A stretch of DNA of 64,000 bases, from assembly GCF_000576635.1 (NCBI RefSeq), contig NZ_AVFL01000002.1, positions 1-64,000 on the forward strand. The letters are read 5' to 3'. The DNA comes from Skermanella stibiiresistens SB22 (lineage in GTDB: Bacteria; Pseudomonadota; Alphaproteobacteria; Azospirillales; Azospirillaceae). Position numbers and translations under genes: made by a program. This document shows positions 51,585 to 60,120 of this stretch, piece by piece (position 1 is the stretch's first letter; every line of letters begins with the position of its first letter). The notes beneath the pieces are model-generated. The model made no database searches, was not told where the DNA came from, and saw only the letters and a list, made by a program, of their open reading frames with translations.

Positions 51585-51998
51585 ATGGCGAACAGGCGAT
51601 CGGAACGGACGGGTTGGCAAAGGGCGGTTTTGACCGTCCTGTGCCTCCACGCGCTGGTCGTCCAGGGGATCTGGTCGGGCGCCATGCCCATGAGCCTGGC
51701 GCCGGCCTTCGACCCGATGGCGAGCATCTGCTTCGCCGACGGGTCCCACGGCTCCGCCTCCGGCCAGGACACCAACCAGCCGGGCGACCAGCCGGCCGAT
51801 CACCAATCCAGTCCCTGCTGCGTCCTGTTCTGCCGCGCAGGCGCGTTGGGCGGGCCGCCGGCCGTCCTGCCCGAGCCAGTCGCCGCGTTCCAGCCGGCAT
51901 TGGGTGCCGCGGCCCCGGTAATTCCGCGGGTGATCGCGAACCTGCCGGCACCGCTGAGGATATCGGGTGGCGCACGGGCGCCGCCCATCATGGCCTGA
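51585..51998 (+). CDS. DUF2946-like small membrane-associated protein
   Basis: A 137-residue protein with one N-terminal helix (about 12-35), a Met- and Cys/His-containing middle part (M-A-S-I-C-F-A-D-G-S-H-G-S and H-Q-S-S-P-C-C-V-L-F-C) and a Pro/Ala-rich tail. The arrangement is that of DUF2946 proteins, which often stand next to TonB receptors or PepSY proteins and may handle metal. ATG 51585 is preferred over 51561 because GGGTGAG lies about nine bases before it. It is followed by the PepSY gene. Confidence 0.6.
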   Translation: MANRRSERTGWQRAVLTVLCLHALVVQGIWSGAMPMSLAPAFDPMASICFADGSHGSASGQDTNQPGDQPADHQSSPCCVLFCRAGALGGPPAVLPEPVAAFQPALGAAAPVIPRVIANLPAPLRISGGARAPPIMA

Positions 51999-52088
51999 AC
52001 GCTTCGTCGCATCCGCAATCCTTTCACACGCCGATCCCGCGCCGGACGCCATTCCGTGGCGCGCTGGATCGCGCGCGGAGTTCAGACC

Positions 52089-53471
52089 ATGACATCCACC
52101 CTGTCCAGGGTGGCGCCCGCCAGAGAAGCGGCCGCCGCCTCCGATCTCTATCGCGCCGTATGGCGCTGGCATTTCTACGCCGGTCTGCTGGTGCTGCCGT
52201 TCCTGATCCTGTTGGCGGTCACCGGAGCGCTCTACCTGTTCCGCGACGAGATCGACGGCTTCGTCCACCGCGACGTCAAGGTGGTCGAGGCCCAGGCCAC
52301 AGCCCAACGGCAACCTTCGGCCATCGTCGAGGCCGCCCTGGCGGCCCATCCCGGCACCGTCTTCAAGTACCTGCCTCCCGCCACCCCGACCGCCTCGGCG
52401 GAAGTGGGCGTCAAGACCGCCGATCTGGGGAAGATCTCCGTCTATGTCGATCCCCATGACGCGCGCGTGCTGGGCTGGATCGCGGACAAGGGCAGCTTCA
52501 TCTGGGTGGTTCGCCAACTGCATAGCCTCGCCTATTTTGGTCCCATAGCGAGCGGCGTCATCGAGATCGCCGCCGGTTGGACGATCCTGCTGGTCGGAAC
52601 CGGCATTTACCTTTGGTGGCCGCGACAGAGACGCGGGAGTGCCGCGCCGGGTGGGGTCGTCACCGTCCGCGGCCAACCCCGTCAGCGCGTGTTCTGGCGC
52701 GACACCCACGCGGTGACCGGCTTGTTCGTCGGCTTCTTCATCGTGTTCCTGGCGGTCACCGGCATGCCGTGGTCGGGCTTCTGGGGTGGCTACGTCAACC
52801 AGTGGGCCAACGGAAACAACTTCGGCTATCCGGCGGGAGTCCGCGTCAGCGTTCCCATGTCGGACGAACACTTGGCCCATGCCGGTCCGACCACCTGGTC
52901 GCTGGAGCAGGCCCGAATGCCCGAGTCCGCCGCCCAGCCGGGCGGCCCGATCGGCCTCGACGCGGCCGTCGCGATCTTCGACCGATTGGGCTTGGCCAAG
53001 GGTTACGCCGTCAACCCACCCGCCGGTCCCAGCGGCGTCTACACGGGCTCGGTCTATCCCGACGACCTGTCGCGCCAGCGGGTCGTCCATCTCGATCAGT
53101 ACACCGGTAAGCCGTTGATCGACATGAGCTACGCCGATTACGGCCCGCTTGGCAAATCGCTGGAATGGGGGATCAACGTCCACATGGGCCAGGAATTCGG
53201 CTTGGCCAACCAGCTCGTGATGCTTGCGGTCTGCGCCGCCATCGTCCTGCTGTCGGTCTCCGCCGCCGTGATGTGGTGGAAGCGCCGGCCTCGGGGGAGC
53301 CTGGGCGTGCCGCCGATGCCGACGAATGCTGGGGCGATGTGGGGTGTCGTCGTCATCATGGCGATCGGCGGCGTGATCTTCCCGCTGGTCGGAGCGTCCC
53401 TGATCGTGATGCTGCTGCTGGATCGTCTGCTGACCCGCAAGCGGAGGGTTCAGGCCTTGCGTCCGCTGTAG
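52089..53471 (+). CDS. PepSY-associated transmembrane protein (iron-regulated membrane protein type)
   Basis: A 460-residue inner-membrane protein with four main helices (about 30-52, 150-175, 205-235 and 370-395), two further C-terminal ones and periplasmic PepSY domains between. W-R-W-H-F-Y-A-G-L-L-V-L-P-F near residue 28-41 is the family signature. V-R-Q-L-H-S-L and R-D-T-H-A-V-T-G supply conserved histidines. Family members accompany siderophore receptors and have been linked to ferric-siderophore reduction. Its last 22 bases overlap the end of the convergent methyltransferase gene. Confidence 0.88.
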   Translation: MTSTLSRVAPAREAAAASDLYRAVWRWHFYAGLLVLPFLILLAVTGALYLFRDEIDGFVHRDVKVVEAQATAQRQPSAIVEAALAAHPGTVFKYLPPATPTASAEVGVKTADLGKISVYVDPHDARVLGWIADKGSFIWVVRQLHSLAYFGPIASGVIEIAAGWTILLVGTGIYLWWPRQRRGSAAPGGVVTVRGQPRQRVFWRDTHAVTGLFVGFFIVFLAVTGMPWSGFWGGYVNQWANGNNFGYPAGVRVSVPMSDEHLAHAGPTTWSLEQARMPESAAQPGGPIGLDAAVAIFDRLGLAKGYAVNPPAGPSGVYTGSVYPDDLSRQRVVHLDQYTGKPLIDMSYADYGPLGKSLEWGINVHMGQEFGLANQLVMLAVCAAIVLLSVSAAVMWWKRRPRGSLGVPPMPTNAGAMWGVVVIMAIGGVIFPLVGASLIVMLLLDRLLTRKRRVQALRPL

Positions 53472-54217
53472 TTCCGGAAGAGGTCGAACTCGACATCGCA
53501 CCGGACCTGATCGAACCCGGCGGAGGTCATCGCGGCCGTGATGACCTCCGGCGCCACGCATTGGTCGATCGTCCGCCAATAATACCGCATCAGCGTCTGG
53601 CCGCCGGCACCGCCGCCGGTCAGCCGCGACACCAGCGGAACGACCCGGCCGAGATAGGCGCTGACGGCCCGCCAGACCATCGGCCGGGTCGGCCGCCCGA
53701 TCTCCAGAAGCAGCACGGTGCCGCCCGGACGAAGCACGCGGTGGAACTCGCGGAAGGTGGCGTTCAGGTCGGCCACATGGCGCAACGCGTAGCCCATCGT
53801 GATGAAGTCGACGCTGGCGTCGGCCAGCGGCAGATCCTCCGCCAGCCCTTGGATCAGCGGAATGTCGAGCCCGCGCCGCGCCTCCGCCAGCATGGATTCA
53901 CTCAGATCCAGTCCGATCACGTCGGCCCGGTCGCCACAGATCGCCACCGCCTGCCGCGCCACCAGCCCCGTTCCGATCGCCACGTCCAGCAGCTTCTTGC
54001 CCGGCACCAGCCCCGCCCGCGCCAGGCAGTGACGCCGGTACCAGGCACCCGATCCCATGGAGAACAGAAGATTGATCCGGTCGTAGTGATGCGCCGTGTC
54101 GTTGAACAACCCGCGCACGAAACCGGCCCGGCGATCCTTCTCCGGGTAATAGGCCGGCATGACGGGATGCGGCTCGATCGGCTTCGCCGACGGTGGGGCT
54201 TCGCGGTTTTCCAGCAC
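53450..54217 (-). CDS. UbiE/COQ5-type class I SAM-dependent methyltransferase
   Basis: A 255-residue methyltransferase resembling UbiE, with R-A-G-F-V-R-G-L-F-N-D-T-A-H-H-Y-D near residues 30-46. The SAM loop is L-L-D-V-A-I-G-T-G near 76-84, L-S-E-S-M-L is near 105, and M-G-Y-A-L-R-H-V follows. The GTG at 54217 has GGAA upstream; ATG 54160 is the alternative. Because it borders a polyene-type cluster it may methylate a pigment head group and not a quinone, which is inference. Confidence 0.8.
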   Translation of the reverse strand: MLENREAPPSAKPIEPHPVMPAYYPEKDRRAGFVRGLFNDTAHHYDRINLLFSMGSGAWYRRHCLARAGLVPGKKLLDVAIGTGLVARQAVAICGDRADVIGLDLSESMLAEARRGLDIPLIQGLAEDLPLADASVDFITMGYALRHVADLNATFREFHRVLRPGGTVLLLEIGRPTRPMVWRAVSAYLGRVVPLVSRLTGGGAGGQTLMRYYWRTIDQCVAPEVITAAMTSAGFDQVRCDVEFDLFRNYSGRKA

Positions 54218-54251
54218 CGTCAGATTCCGTCCGAGTCGATGGGTTTCACTT

Positions 54252-55121
54252 TCAATCCAGCAACTCCTCCACCCCGGTGGCGCGGCTGGACGAACCGTAG
54301 AGGGAGAAGGTCAGCCCGCCACCTACCGAGAGGTTGACATCCCGCCGGTAGAGCGGACTGTCGTCGTTGGTGGCTCCTGAGAACAACTCTCCCCGGACGG
54401 CGCCGAAGACGGCGATCCGCTCGGTCAAGGGCACCATCAACGTCGTCTGGACCCTGGATCCCAGATAGCCACCGTCCGCGTCAAAGGCTTGCCGTCCGGC
54501 GCGGACATATCGGGGATCCACTTGATAATAATAGTCCATCAGATGGCTGGTCGCGAAGATCGGCCCGGCGCTGATCCGGAACCGGGCGTCCCGGTCGAGC
54601 AATCCACCCCTGGCGTAGGCGATATCCGGGGCGAAGACCAAGCCGCGATACTGGATGTCCGAGAAGTCGGTCGAGAAGACTCCCCGCACCGGCACCGTCA
54701 CGTCGATTCGCTCATTGGCGATGGCATCCTTGCGCAGGTTGATCTTCAGGGCCGGGCCGATCTCTCCCAGCAGGTCGATATCCGGCATGCCTTGGCGCGC
54801 GTCATTGTCGTCCGCCGACGATCCCAAGGCACCCTCCAGGCTGACCTCGAACGTCACCCGGTCGGAGCGATAAATGCGTCCCTGGACGCCGTCACGGTCG
54901 GCCCTCAGGAAATCGCCGCGATAGACCACATAGGGCAATGCCGCGCCCCGGAGGTGATTCTCGTCGGCCGCCGGGTAATCGGGCACATAGCCGACACCGC
55001 CGCCAATGCCGATCTCGAACAGCGGCTTGCCCGCTTCTTGGGCTTGAACGTCCGCCGGAGCGGTTGACATCATCGCGGCCAGGAAAAAGCCACCAACCGG
55101 AAAAGACCGCCTAGACCGCAC
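54252..55121 (-). CDS. MipA/OmpV family outer-membrane protein
   Basis: A 289-residue exported beta-barrel protein. The signal peptide ends near V-Q-A-Q (about residue 27). The barrel begins F-E-I-G-I-G-G-G-V-G-Y-V-P-D-Y-P-A-A-D near 35-53, the family hallmark. It ends with alternating aromatic strands, although the last residues (E-E-L-L-D) are not the usual terminal Phe. The start is a GTG. MipA acts as scaffold for murein synthesis or as a porin in different species. Confidence 0.85.
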   Translation of the reverse strand: MRSRRSFPVGGFFLAAMMSTAPADVQAQEAGKPLFEIGIGGGVGYVPDYPAADENHLRGAALPYVVYRGDFLRADRDGVQGRIYRSDRVTFEVSLEGALGSSADDNDARQGMPDIDLLGEIGPALKINLRKDAIANERIDVTVPVRGVFSTDFSDIQYRGLVFAPDIAYARGGLLDRDARFRISAGPIFATSHLMDYYYQVDPRYVRAGRQAFDADGGYLGSRVQTTLMVPLTERIAVFGAVRGELFSGATNDDSPLYRRDVNLSVGGGLTFSLYGSSSRATGVEELLD

Positions 55122-55378
55122 CGCTCACCGCCATACCATTCACCCCACCATTTTCGCGCCGGCATTCTCCGTGCGCTCAATCAATCGGGCAAGCGGATTC
55201 CGGTTTGTCTTCACCGTCATCTCCACCAGCGTTACCGCGCACTCCTATGACTTTCGGTCAGGCGACCAGCCAAACGGGATTGACCGGTTTTTGCTGCTGG
55301 TTGCCGCCGCGGCCACTTTGGTAAAAGCGGGATCGGATCGGCGGTTGAACGGGGCGACCGAGCGGGGCATTGGAGCGG
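55122..55378. other. divergent intergenic region before the polyene-type genes
   Basis: This 257-base gap separates the mipA and halogenase-like starts. Short open frames run through it but lack homology or ribosome sites. It must contain promoters for both sides; I could not pick a convincing -35/-10 pair or repeat. Confidence 0.4.
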
Positions 55379-56692
55379 ATGGTGACGATGGACGCGGAAC
55401 TGAACTGCGATGTGCTGGTTGTGGGCGGCGGCCCGGCTGGTTCGACGGCGGCGGCCCTTCTCGCTGAGAAAGGCCATCGCGTGGTCCTGCTGGAGAAGGA
55501 GCGGCATCCCCGCTTCCACATCGGCGAATCGCTGCTGCCACTCAACCTCCCTCTGCTTGAAAAGCTCGGCGTCATGGAGGAGGTCGATCGCATCGGCATG
55601 TTGAAATACGGCGCCGAGTTCGTCTCGCCCTACCATGGCAAGGCCATCACCTTCGAGTTCGCCAACGCCTGGGACAAGGCGCTGCCCTACGCCTTCCAGG
55701 TTCGCCGGTCGGAGTTCGACCAGATCCTGTTCCGCAACGCCGCCGCCAAGGGTGCCACCACCGTCGAGGGCAGCAAGGTCACCGATGTGGAGTTCCCGGC
55801 GGAGGGCGGCGCCATCGCCACCGTCAAGACGGACGAGGGCGTGACCAGCACGGTGCGCGCCCGCTTCCTGGTCGACGCGTCCGGCCGCGACACGCTGCTG
55901 GCGAACCGCTTCGGTATCAAGCACCGCAACCGAAAGCACAACAGCGCCGCGATGTTCGGGCATTTCACCGGCGCCCACCGATCTCCCGGCAAGGCCGAGG
56001 GCAACATCACCGTGTTCTGGTTCGACCACGGCTGGTTCTGGTTCATCCCGCTGGCGGACGGCACGACCAGCGTCGGCGCTGTGTGCTGGCCCTATTACAT
56101 CAAGTCGCGGAAAACCGACCAGACGACCTTCTTCAAGGACACCATAGCCCTTTGCCCGGCCTTGGCCGAGCGGCTGCGGGATGCCGAGTTGACGGGCGCC
56201 GTGACCGGCACCGGCAACTTCTCGTACCAAGCGGAGAGGATGACGGGGCGGGACCACATCATGTTGGGCGACGCCTTCGCCTTCATCGATCCCGTCTTCT
56301 CGACCGGCGTCTACCTCGCCATGAACAGCGCCTTCCGGGGCGCCGAGGCGGTCGACCTGTGCCTGCGCGACCCCGCGAGCCAAGCCAGCGCGCTGAGGAA
56401 GTTCGACCAGGAGATCCGGCAGGGGATCGGCACCTTCTCCTGGTACATCTACCGCGTCACCACGCCGGCGCTCCGCAATCTGTTCATGGGGCCGCGCAAT
56501 GTCTTCCGTGTCGAGGAGGCCTTGCTGTCGCTGCTGGCCGGAGACGTGTTCCGGCCGTCGCCGATCAAGTCCAGGCTCCGTCTGTTCAAGGCGATCTACT
56601 ACATCAACGCGGCGCTCGACCTGAAGACCAACTTCCTGGCCTGGAGGAAGCGCCGGCGCAACGTCCGCGTCCCGGCGGGCGAAACGGCCTGA
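55379..56692 (+). CDS. FAD-dependent oxidoreductase of the flavin halogenase-like group
   Basis: A 437-residue flavoprotein. The FAD motif G-G-G-P-A-G is at 16-21 and H-P-R-F-H-I-G-E-S-L-L-P near 43-54. Two signatures used for flavin-dependent halogenases are present: W-x-W-x-I-P (W219, W221, I223, P224) and F-x-x-P-x-x-S-x-G (F302, P305, S308, G310). K76 (L-K-Y-G-A-E-F) sits where the catalytic lysine is expected. Non-halogenating relatives share these, so function is open. The start could be ATG 55379, GTG 55382 or ATG 55388. Such genes occur in aryl-polyene (xanthomonadin, flexirubin-type) clusters. Confidence 0.8.
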   Translation: MVTMDAELNCDVLVVGGGPAGSTAAALLAEKGHRVVLLEKERHPRFHIGESLLPLNLPLLEKLGVMEEVDRIGMLKYGAEFVSPYHGKAITFEFANAWDKALPYAFQVRRSEFDQILFRNAAAKGATTVEGSKVTDVEFPAEGGAIATVKTDEGVTSTVRARFLVDASGRDTLLANRFGIKHRNRKHNSAAMFGHFTGAHRSPGKAEGNITVFWFDHGWFWFIPLADGTTSVGAVCWPYYIKSRKTDQTTFFKDTIALCPALAERLRDAELTGAVTGTGNFSYQAERMTGRDHIMLGDAFAFIDPVFSTGVYLAMNSAFRGAEAVDLCLRDPASQASALRKFDQEIRQGIGTFSWYIYRVTTPALRNLFMGPRNVFRVEEALLSLLAGDVFRPSPIKSRLRLFKAIYYINAALDLKTNFLAWRKRRRNVRVPAGETA

Positions 56693-56694
56693 TC

Positions 56695-57423
56695 ATGGTG
56701 GAACGGGCACGGTGCGCCTGGGAATACGTCCTGTTCTATGGCTTGCTGTCCCTGTTTGGTCTGATCTGCCTCGGGTGGAGCCTGCCGGCCGCGATACTGG
56801 ACCTGATCTTGCCGCGCCGGATTGGCGGCCCGCTCAGCCGTTTCATGATCAAGACGGGTTTCCGGACCTTCATTGCCGCCATGCGGGCCTGCGGCATCCT
56901 CCGCTGCGACCTGTCGGCGTTGGATGGCTTGCGGGACGACGCCGGCCTCGTCATCTGCCCGAACCATCCGTCGCTGCTCGACGCCGTGCTGGTGCTGTCG
57001 CGCCTGCCCAGCGTCGTCTGCATCGCCAAGGCCAATGTCTACGACAATCTGTTCCTGGGCAGCGGCGCCCGGATGGCCGGTTATATCCGGAACGATTCGC
57101 CAGCGTCACTGGTCAAGGCGGCCGCCAGCGAGGTCCGGGCCGGACACCAATTGCTGATTTTCCCGGAAGGGACGCGGACCGAGCGTCCCCCGGTCAACAC
57201 GCTCAAGGGCGGCTTCGCCCTGATCTCCAAGATCGCCCACGCTCCCGTCCAAACCGTCCTGATCGAGAGCAATTCCCGTTTTCTGGGCAAGGGCTGGGAC
57301 TTCTTTCGGAAACCCGACTTCCCCTTGGTGTACAAGGTCAGGCTGGGCCAGCGGTTCGAGCCCGCCGCCGATGTCCGGGGTTTCGTCAGGAACCTGGAAA
57401 GCCATTACAGGTCCGAACTTTGA
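56695..57423 (+). CDS. lysophospholipid acyltransferase family protein
   Basis: A 242-residue PlsC-like acyltransferase with an N-terminal membrane helix (about 12-35). The catalytic H-x4-D motif is N-H-P-S-L-L-D near residue 88-94, and the substrate motif F-P-E-G-T-R follows near 154-159. In aryl-polyene clusters an enzyme of this type attaches the polyene acyl chain to a lipid or sugar carrier. It starts two bases after the halogenase-like stop and overlaps the glycosyltransferase start. Confidence 0.88.
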   Translation: MVERARCAWEYVLFYGLLSLFGLICLGWSLPAAILDLILPRRIGGPLSRFMIKTGFRTFIAAMRACGILRCDLSALDGLRDDAGLVICPNHPSLLDAVLVLSRLPSVVCIAKANVYDNLFLGSGARMAGYIRNDSPASLVKAAASEVRAGHQLLIFPEGTRTERPPVNTLKGGFALISKIAHAPVQTVLIESNSRFLGKGWDFFRKPDFPLVYKVRLGQRFEPAADVRGFVRNLESHYRSEL

Positions 57424-58214
57424 TCCTCTCGCCCTCGACCACCCACCTCGTCCTGATCCCCAGTTACAACACCGGCCCGAAGCTGTTCGAGACGGTGCGC
57501 GCCGCCCGGCGCCATTGGACGCCGGTCTGGGTCGTGATCGACGGCAGCACCGACGGCACCGGCGAGGAATTGGCTCGGCTAGCCGAACGAGACCCCGGCC
57601 TGCGTGTCCTGACGCTGCCGGTCAACAGCGGCAAAGGCGCCGCCGTGCTGCACGGACTGAAGGAGGCCGAGAGGCACGGCTTCACCCACGCGCTGACCAT
57701 GGATTCGGACGGCCAGCACCCGGCCGACATGATCGCCCGCTTCCAAGCCATCTCGGAGGCCAATCCCGACGCGCTCATCCTGGGCACGCCGGTGTTCGAC
57801 GCCGAGGCGCCGCGATTGCGGGTCGGCGGTCGCAAGATCTCCAACTGGTGGGCGAACCTGGAAACCCTGTGGACGGGCATCGGCGACAGCCTGTTCGGCT
57901 TCCGCGTCTATCCCATAGCGCATCTGCGCGCCGTGATGGAGGGCAACCGCTGGATGCGCCGCTTCGACTTCGACCCCGAGGCCGCTGTCCGCCTATGCTG
58001 GCGGGGCCTGCGCCCGATCAACGTCCCGGCCCCCGTCCGCTACTTCCGTCCCGAGGAGGGCGGCGTCTCGCACTTCAACTATTACCGCGACAACGCCCTG
58101 CTGACCTGGATGCACACCCGCCTGATGCTGGGCTTCGTCGTCCGATTGCCGATGCTGGCGTGGCGGCGGGCGACGTCAGATCATCGCGCCGTTGATCGAG
58201 ATCACCTGGCCTGA
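57420..58214 (+). CDS. family 2 glycosyltransferase
   Basis: A 264-residue GT-A enzyme. The N-terminus reads H-L-V-L-I-P-S-Y-N-T-G near residues 9-19, and D-G-S-T-D-G-T and M-D-S-D-G-Q-H (the DxD-type metal/sugar-nucleotide site) follow. A TTG start overlaps the acyltransferase TGA. In classical APE clusters acyltransferase and glycosyltransferase are often fused; here they are separate, adjacent genes. The last 39 bases overlap the convergent fabG-like gene. Confidence 0.87.
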   Translation: MILSPSTTHLVLIPSYNTGPKLFETVRAARRHWTPVWVVIDGSTDGTGEELARLAERDPGLRVLTLPVNSGKGAAVLHGLKEAERHGFTHALTMDSDGQHPADMIARFQAISEANPDALILGTPVFDAEAPRLRVGGRKISNWWANLETLWTGIGDSLFGFRVYPIAHLRAVMEGNRWMRRFDFDPEAAVRLCWRGLRPINVPAPVRYFRPEEGGVSHFNYYRDNALLTWMHTRLMLGFVVRLPMLAWRRATSDHRAVDRDHLA

Positions 58215-58895
58215 GATGTACGCCGCCCGGTCCGACGCCAGGAAGGCCACGAGGTCGGCTACCTCCTCCGGGCTGCCGGCGCGCTTCATGGGAACCATCC
58301 GCTTCACGGTCTCGGTGTCGAACGCGCCTTCCGCCATGGGGGAGGCGATGATCCCTGGCGCCACGGCGTTGACGGTGACGCCGCGCGACGCCAACTCCAG
58401 CGCCAGCGACTTGGTGGCGCCGTGCAGGCCGGCCTTGGCCGCCGCGTAGTTGGTCTGGCCGCGGTTGCCTGTCAGGGCGGCAACCGAGGAGACGCTGACG
58501 ATCCGTCCCCAGCGGGTGCCGATCATGGGCATCAGCAGCGGTTGCGTCGCGTTGAAGAAGCCATTCAGCGAGACATCGATAACGCGGCTCCACTGCTCCC
58601 GCCGCATGCCCGGCATCACCGCGTCGTCGTGGATCCCGGCGTTGTTGACCAGGATCTGGATCGGGCCGGCTTCCAGCAAGCGCTCCAGCGCCGCCGTGGT
58701 GGCATCGGCGTCGATCAGGTCGAAGGCGACCGCCTCCGCCGAACCACCCGCGGCGGTGATGTCCTGAGCCAGCGCTTCGGCCCGCGCCATTCCGCCGTTG
58801 GCGTGGATGATGACGTGGCGACCTTCGGCGGCGAGCGCGCGGCTGACGGCGGCACCGATGGCGCCAGCGCCCCCCGTGATCAGAGCGCGCTTCAT
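58176..58895 (-). CDS. 3-oxoacyl-ACP reductase (FabG/ApeQ-like)
   Basis: A 239-residue short-chain dehydrogenase that reduces 3-ketoacyl-ACP with NADPH. T-G-G-A-G-A-I-G near residues 7-14 is the cofactor loop, N-N-A-G follows near 84-87, the catalytic serine is in S-V-S-S-V-A-A, and Y-A-A-A-K contains the Tyr/Lys pair. It overlaps the dehydratase gene by four bases in a five-gene block, which assigns it to the polyene pathway and not to housekeeping fatty acid synthesis. Confidence 0.92.
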   Translation of the reverse strand: MKRALITGGAGAIGAAVSRALAAEGRHVIIHANGGMARAEALAQDITAAGGSAEAVAFDLIDADATTAALERLLEAGPIQILVNNAGIHDDAVMPGMRREQWSRVIDVSLNGFFNATQPLLMPMIGTRWGRIVSVSSVAALTGNRGQTNYAAAKAGLHGATKSLALELASRGVTVNAVAPGIIASPMAEGAFDTETVKRMVPMKRAGSPEEVADLVAFLASDRAAYISGQVISINGAMI

Positions 58896-59329
58896 GATGA
58901 TCCGCCCGCGTCGATCACGACGGCGGCGCGACCGGTCAGCAGGTCGACGGCTCCGGCGCGGATCGCGAAGCCATAGATCACGCGGTCGCCTTCCCCCATC
59001 AGTTTCTCAGCGTCGATGGTCAGATCCTCCGCGACGTCGTCCAGCCGCGCGACATGGCAGACGAGATCGCGGAGGCTGGCGAGATATCCGGCGGCGGGGC
59101 GCGAACCACCCGCCGTCAGGCCACCATGCGTCGCCATGGCCTGGGCCGCGTACTCGACCCCACAGACGGCGCCAAGCCGATCGCGGGACCGCAAGGGATT
59201 GTCCAGAGCGCGATGGCTGGACGCGACGCAGCGGATCGCCGACGCGTCCCACGACACCACGCCATCGAGCAGGCACATGGCTCCGGAATGCGGGATGAGC
59301 GCCGCGATATCCTCCCGGTTCATCAGCAT
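58892..59329 (-). CDS. 3-hydroxyacyl-ACP dehydratase, hotdog fold (ApeP-like)
   Basis: A 145-residue hotdog-fold protein with L-I-P-H-S-G-A-M-C-L-L-D near residues 11-22, the signature of the ApeP group of dehydratases in aryl-polyene clusters. It has a catalytic-type glutamate in V-E-Y-A-A-Q-A near 59-65. It would remove water to make the conjugated double bonds. The start ATG at 59329 overlaps the stop of the chain-length-factor gene by seven bases. Confidence 0.85.
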   Translation of the reverse strand: MLMNREDIAALIPHSGAMCLLDGVVSWDASAIRCVASSHRALDNPLRSRDRLGAVCGVEYAAQAMATHGGLTAGGSRPAAGYLASLRDLVCHVARLDDVAEDLTIDAEKLMGEGDRVIYGFAIRAGAVDLLTGRAAVVIDAGGSS

Positions 59330-60120
59330 GGCGGGGAGACCTTGACGGTGATTTGCTGGCTCGGTCCGAAGTCCAGGATAACGCTCGTCTCGCGTCCGCA
59401 GGCCAGCGCCGCCAGCAACGGCAAGCTCCGCGCGGCGGGATTTCCGGTTCTCAACGCTTCCAATCCGGCATCGGCCATCCGGGTGGCCTCGCCTGTCCGG
59501 GCGGACAGGGCGATGTCCAGTCGGGCCAGCGATCGGGAGGTTCGCTCCGGGTTCAGCAGCAGCGCCACGCCGAATGGCGCCACGATCCGTCGGACGGCGT
59601 CCAGCGGCGCGGGGTAGGGGAGATCGTAGGCGATCAGGGCCACCACCCAGCCATCGACGCTGGCCTCGGCCGCCGCCTCGATCAGACCGGCGGGGAAGCT
59701 GTCGTCCTCGCGCGATAGGCTGGTCGATGGCTCGCGCGACCGGGTCGCGATGCTCCAGTAGCCGGCGGGCGCGTTGTGGACGGAGTTGTGGAAGCGGGTC
59801 GGCGACAATTCCCGCTGGTCGGATGCCAGCGTCTCCAGGATCTGGTGCAGCGTGTCCGGATCGCCGCTGGACGACGTGAAGACCGTCGCGACCTCGGACG
59901 GATCGCGGTCCGCATGGGCCACCGCCTCGGCGCCGACCGCCATGGCGAGCCGCACCGTGGGCACGCAGCGGCGGCGCTCGGCGGCTGGCAGGAGCGGGCT
60001 GGGCGCCAGGGTCACGCCAACGTCGACATGGGGCCGCGCGCCCGCCAAGGCTTCCCGCGCCGCCGGCCAACCACACAGGCCAGGTCCGAGAACGCCGATG
60101 CCCTCCACATAGGTCCGCAT
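59323..60120 (-). CDS. beta-ketoacyl synthase chain length factor (ApeC-like)
   Basis: A 265-residue half of a ketosynthase heterodimer. It has the thiolase-like fold with F-T-S-S-S-G-D near residue 81 and S-V-H-N-A-P-A-G-Y-W near 110-119. The active-site cysteine and histidines of a working ketosynthase are not in place, as expected for a chain length factor, and the protein is shorter than a full KS. It overlaps its presumed partner KS gene by one base. Together they would set polyene length. Confidence 0.87.
   Translation of the reverse strand: MRTYVEGIGVLGPGLCGWPAAREALAGARPHVDVGVTLAPSPLLPAAERRRCVPTVRLAMAVGAEAVAHADRDPSEVATVFTSSSGDPDTLHQILETLASDQRELSPTRFHNSVHNAPAGYWSIATRSREPSTSLSREDDSFPAGLIEAAAEASVDGWVVALIAYDLPYPAPLDAVRRIVAPFGVALLLNPERTSRSLARLDIALSARTGEATRMADAGLEALRTGNPAARSLPLLAALACGRETSVILDFGPSQQITVKVSPPC

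Noticed and set aside
50142-53579. Minus-strand open frame of about 1145 codons opposite the MFS, DUF2946-like and PepSY genes
   Set aside because: Same reason: the three plus-strand genes have clear family motifs and starts; the antisense translation is repetitive Arg/Asp/Gln/Gly with no recognisable fold.
53450-54217. Assigning the methyltransferase as ubiE of ubiquinone synthesis
   Set aside because: It resembles UbiE, but it stands next to a polyene-type cluster and away from ubiB or other quinone genes, so only a class-level call is justified.
55171-55467. 98-codon open frame before the halogenase-like gene
   Set aside because: It overlaps the start of the flavoprotein in another frame, has no ribosome site and no recognisable sequence.
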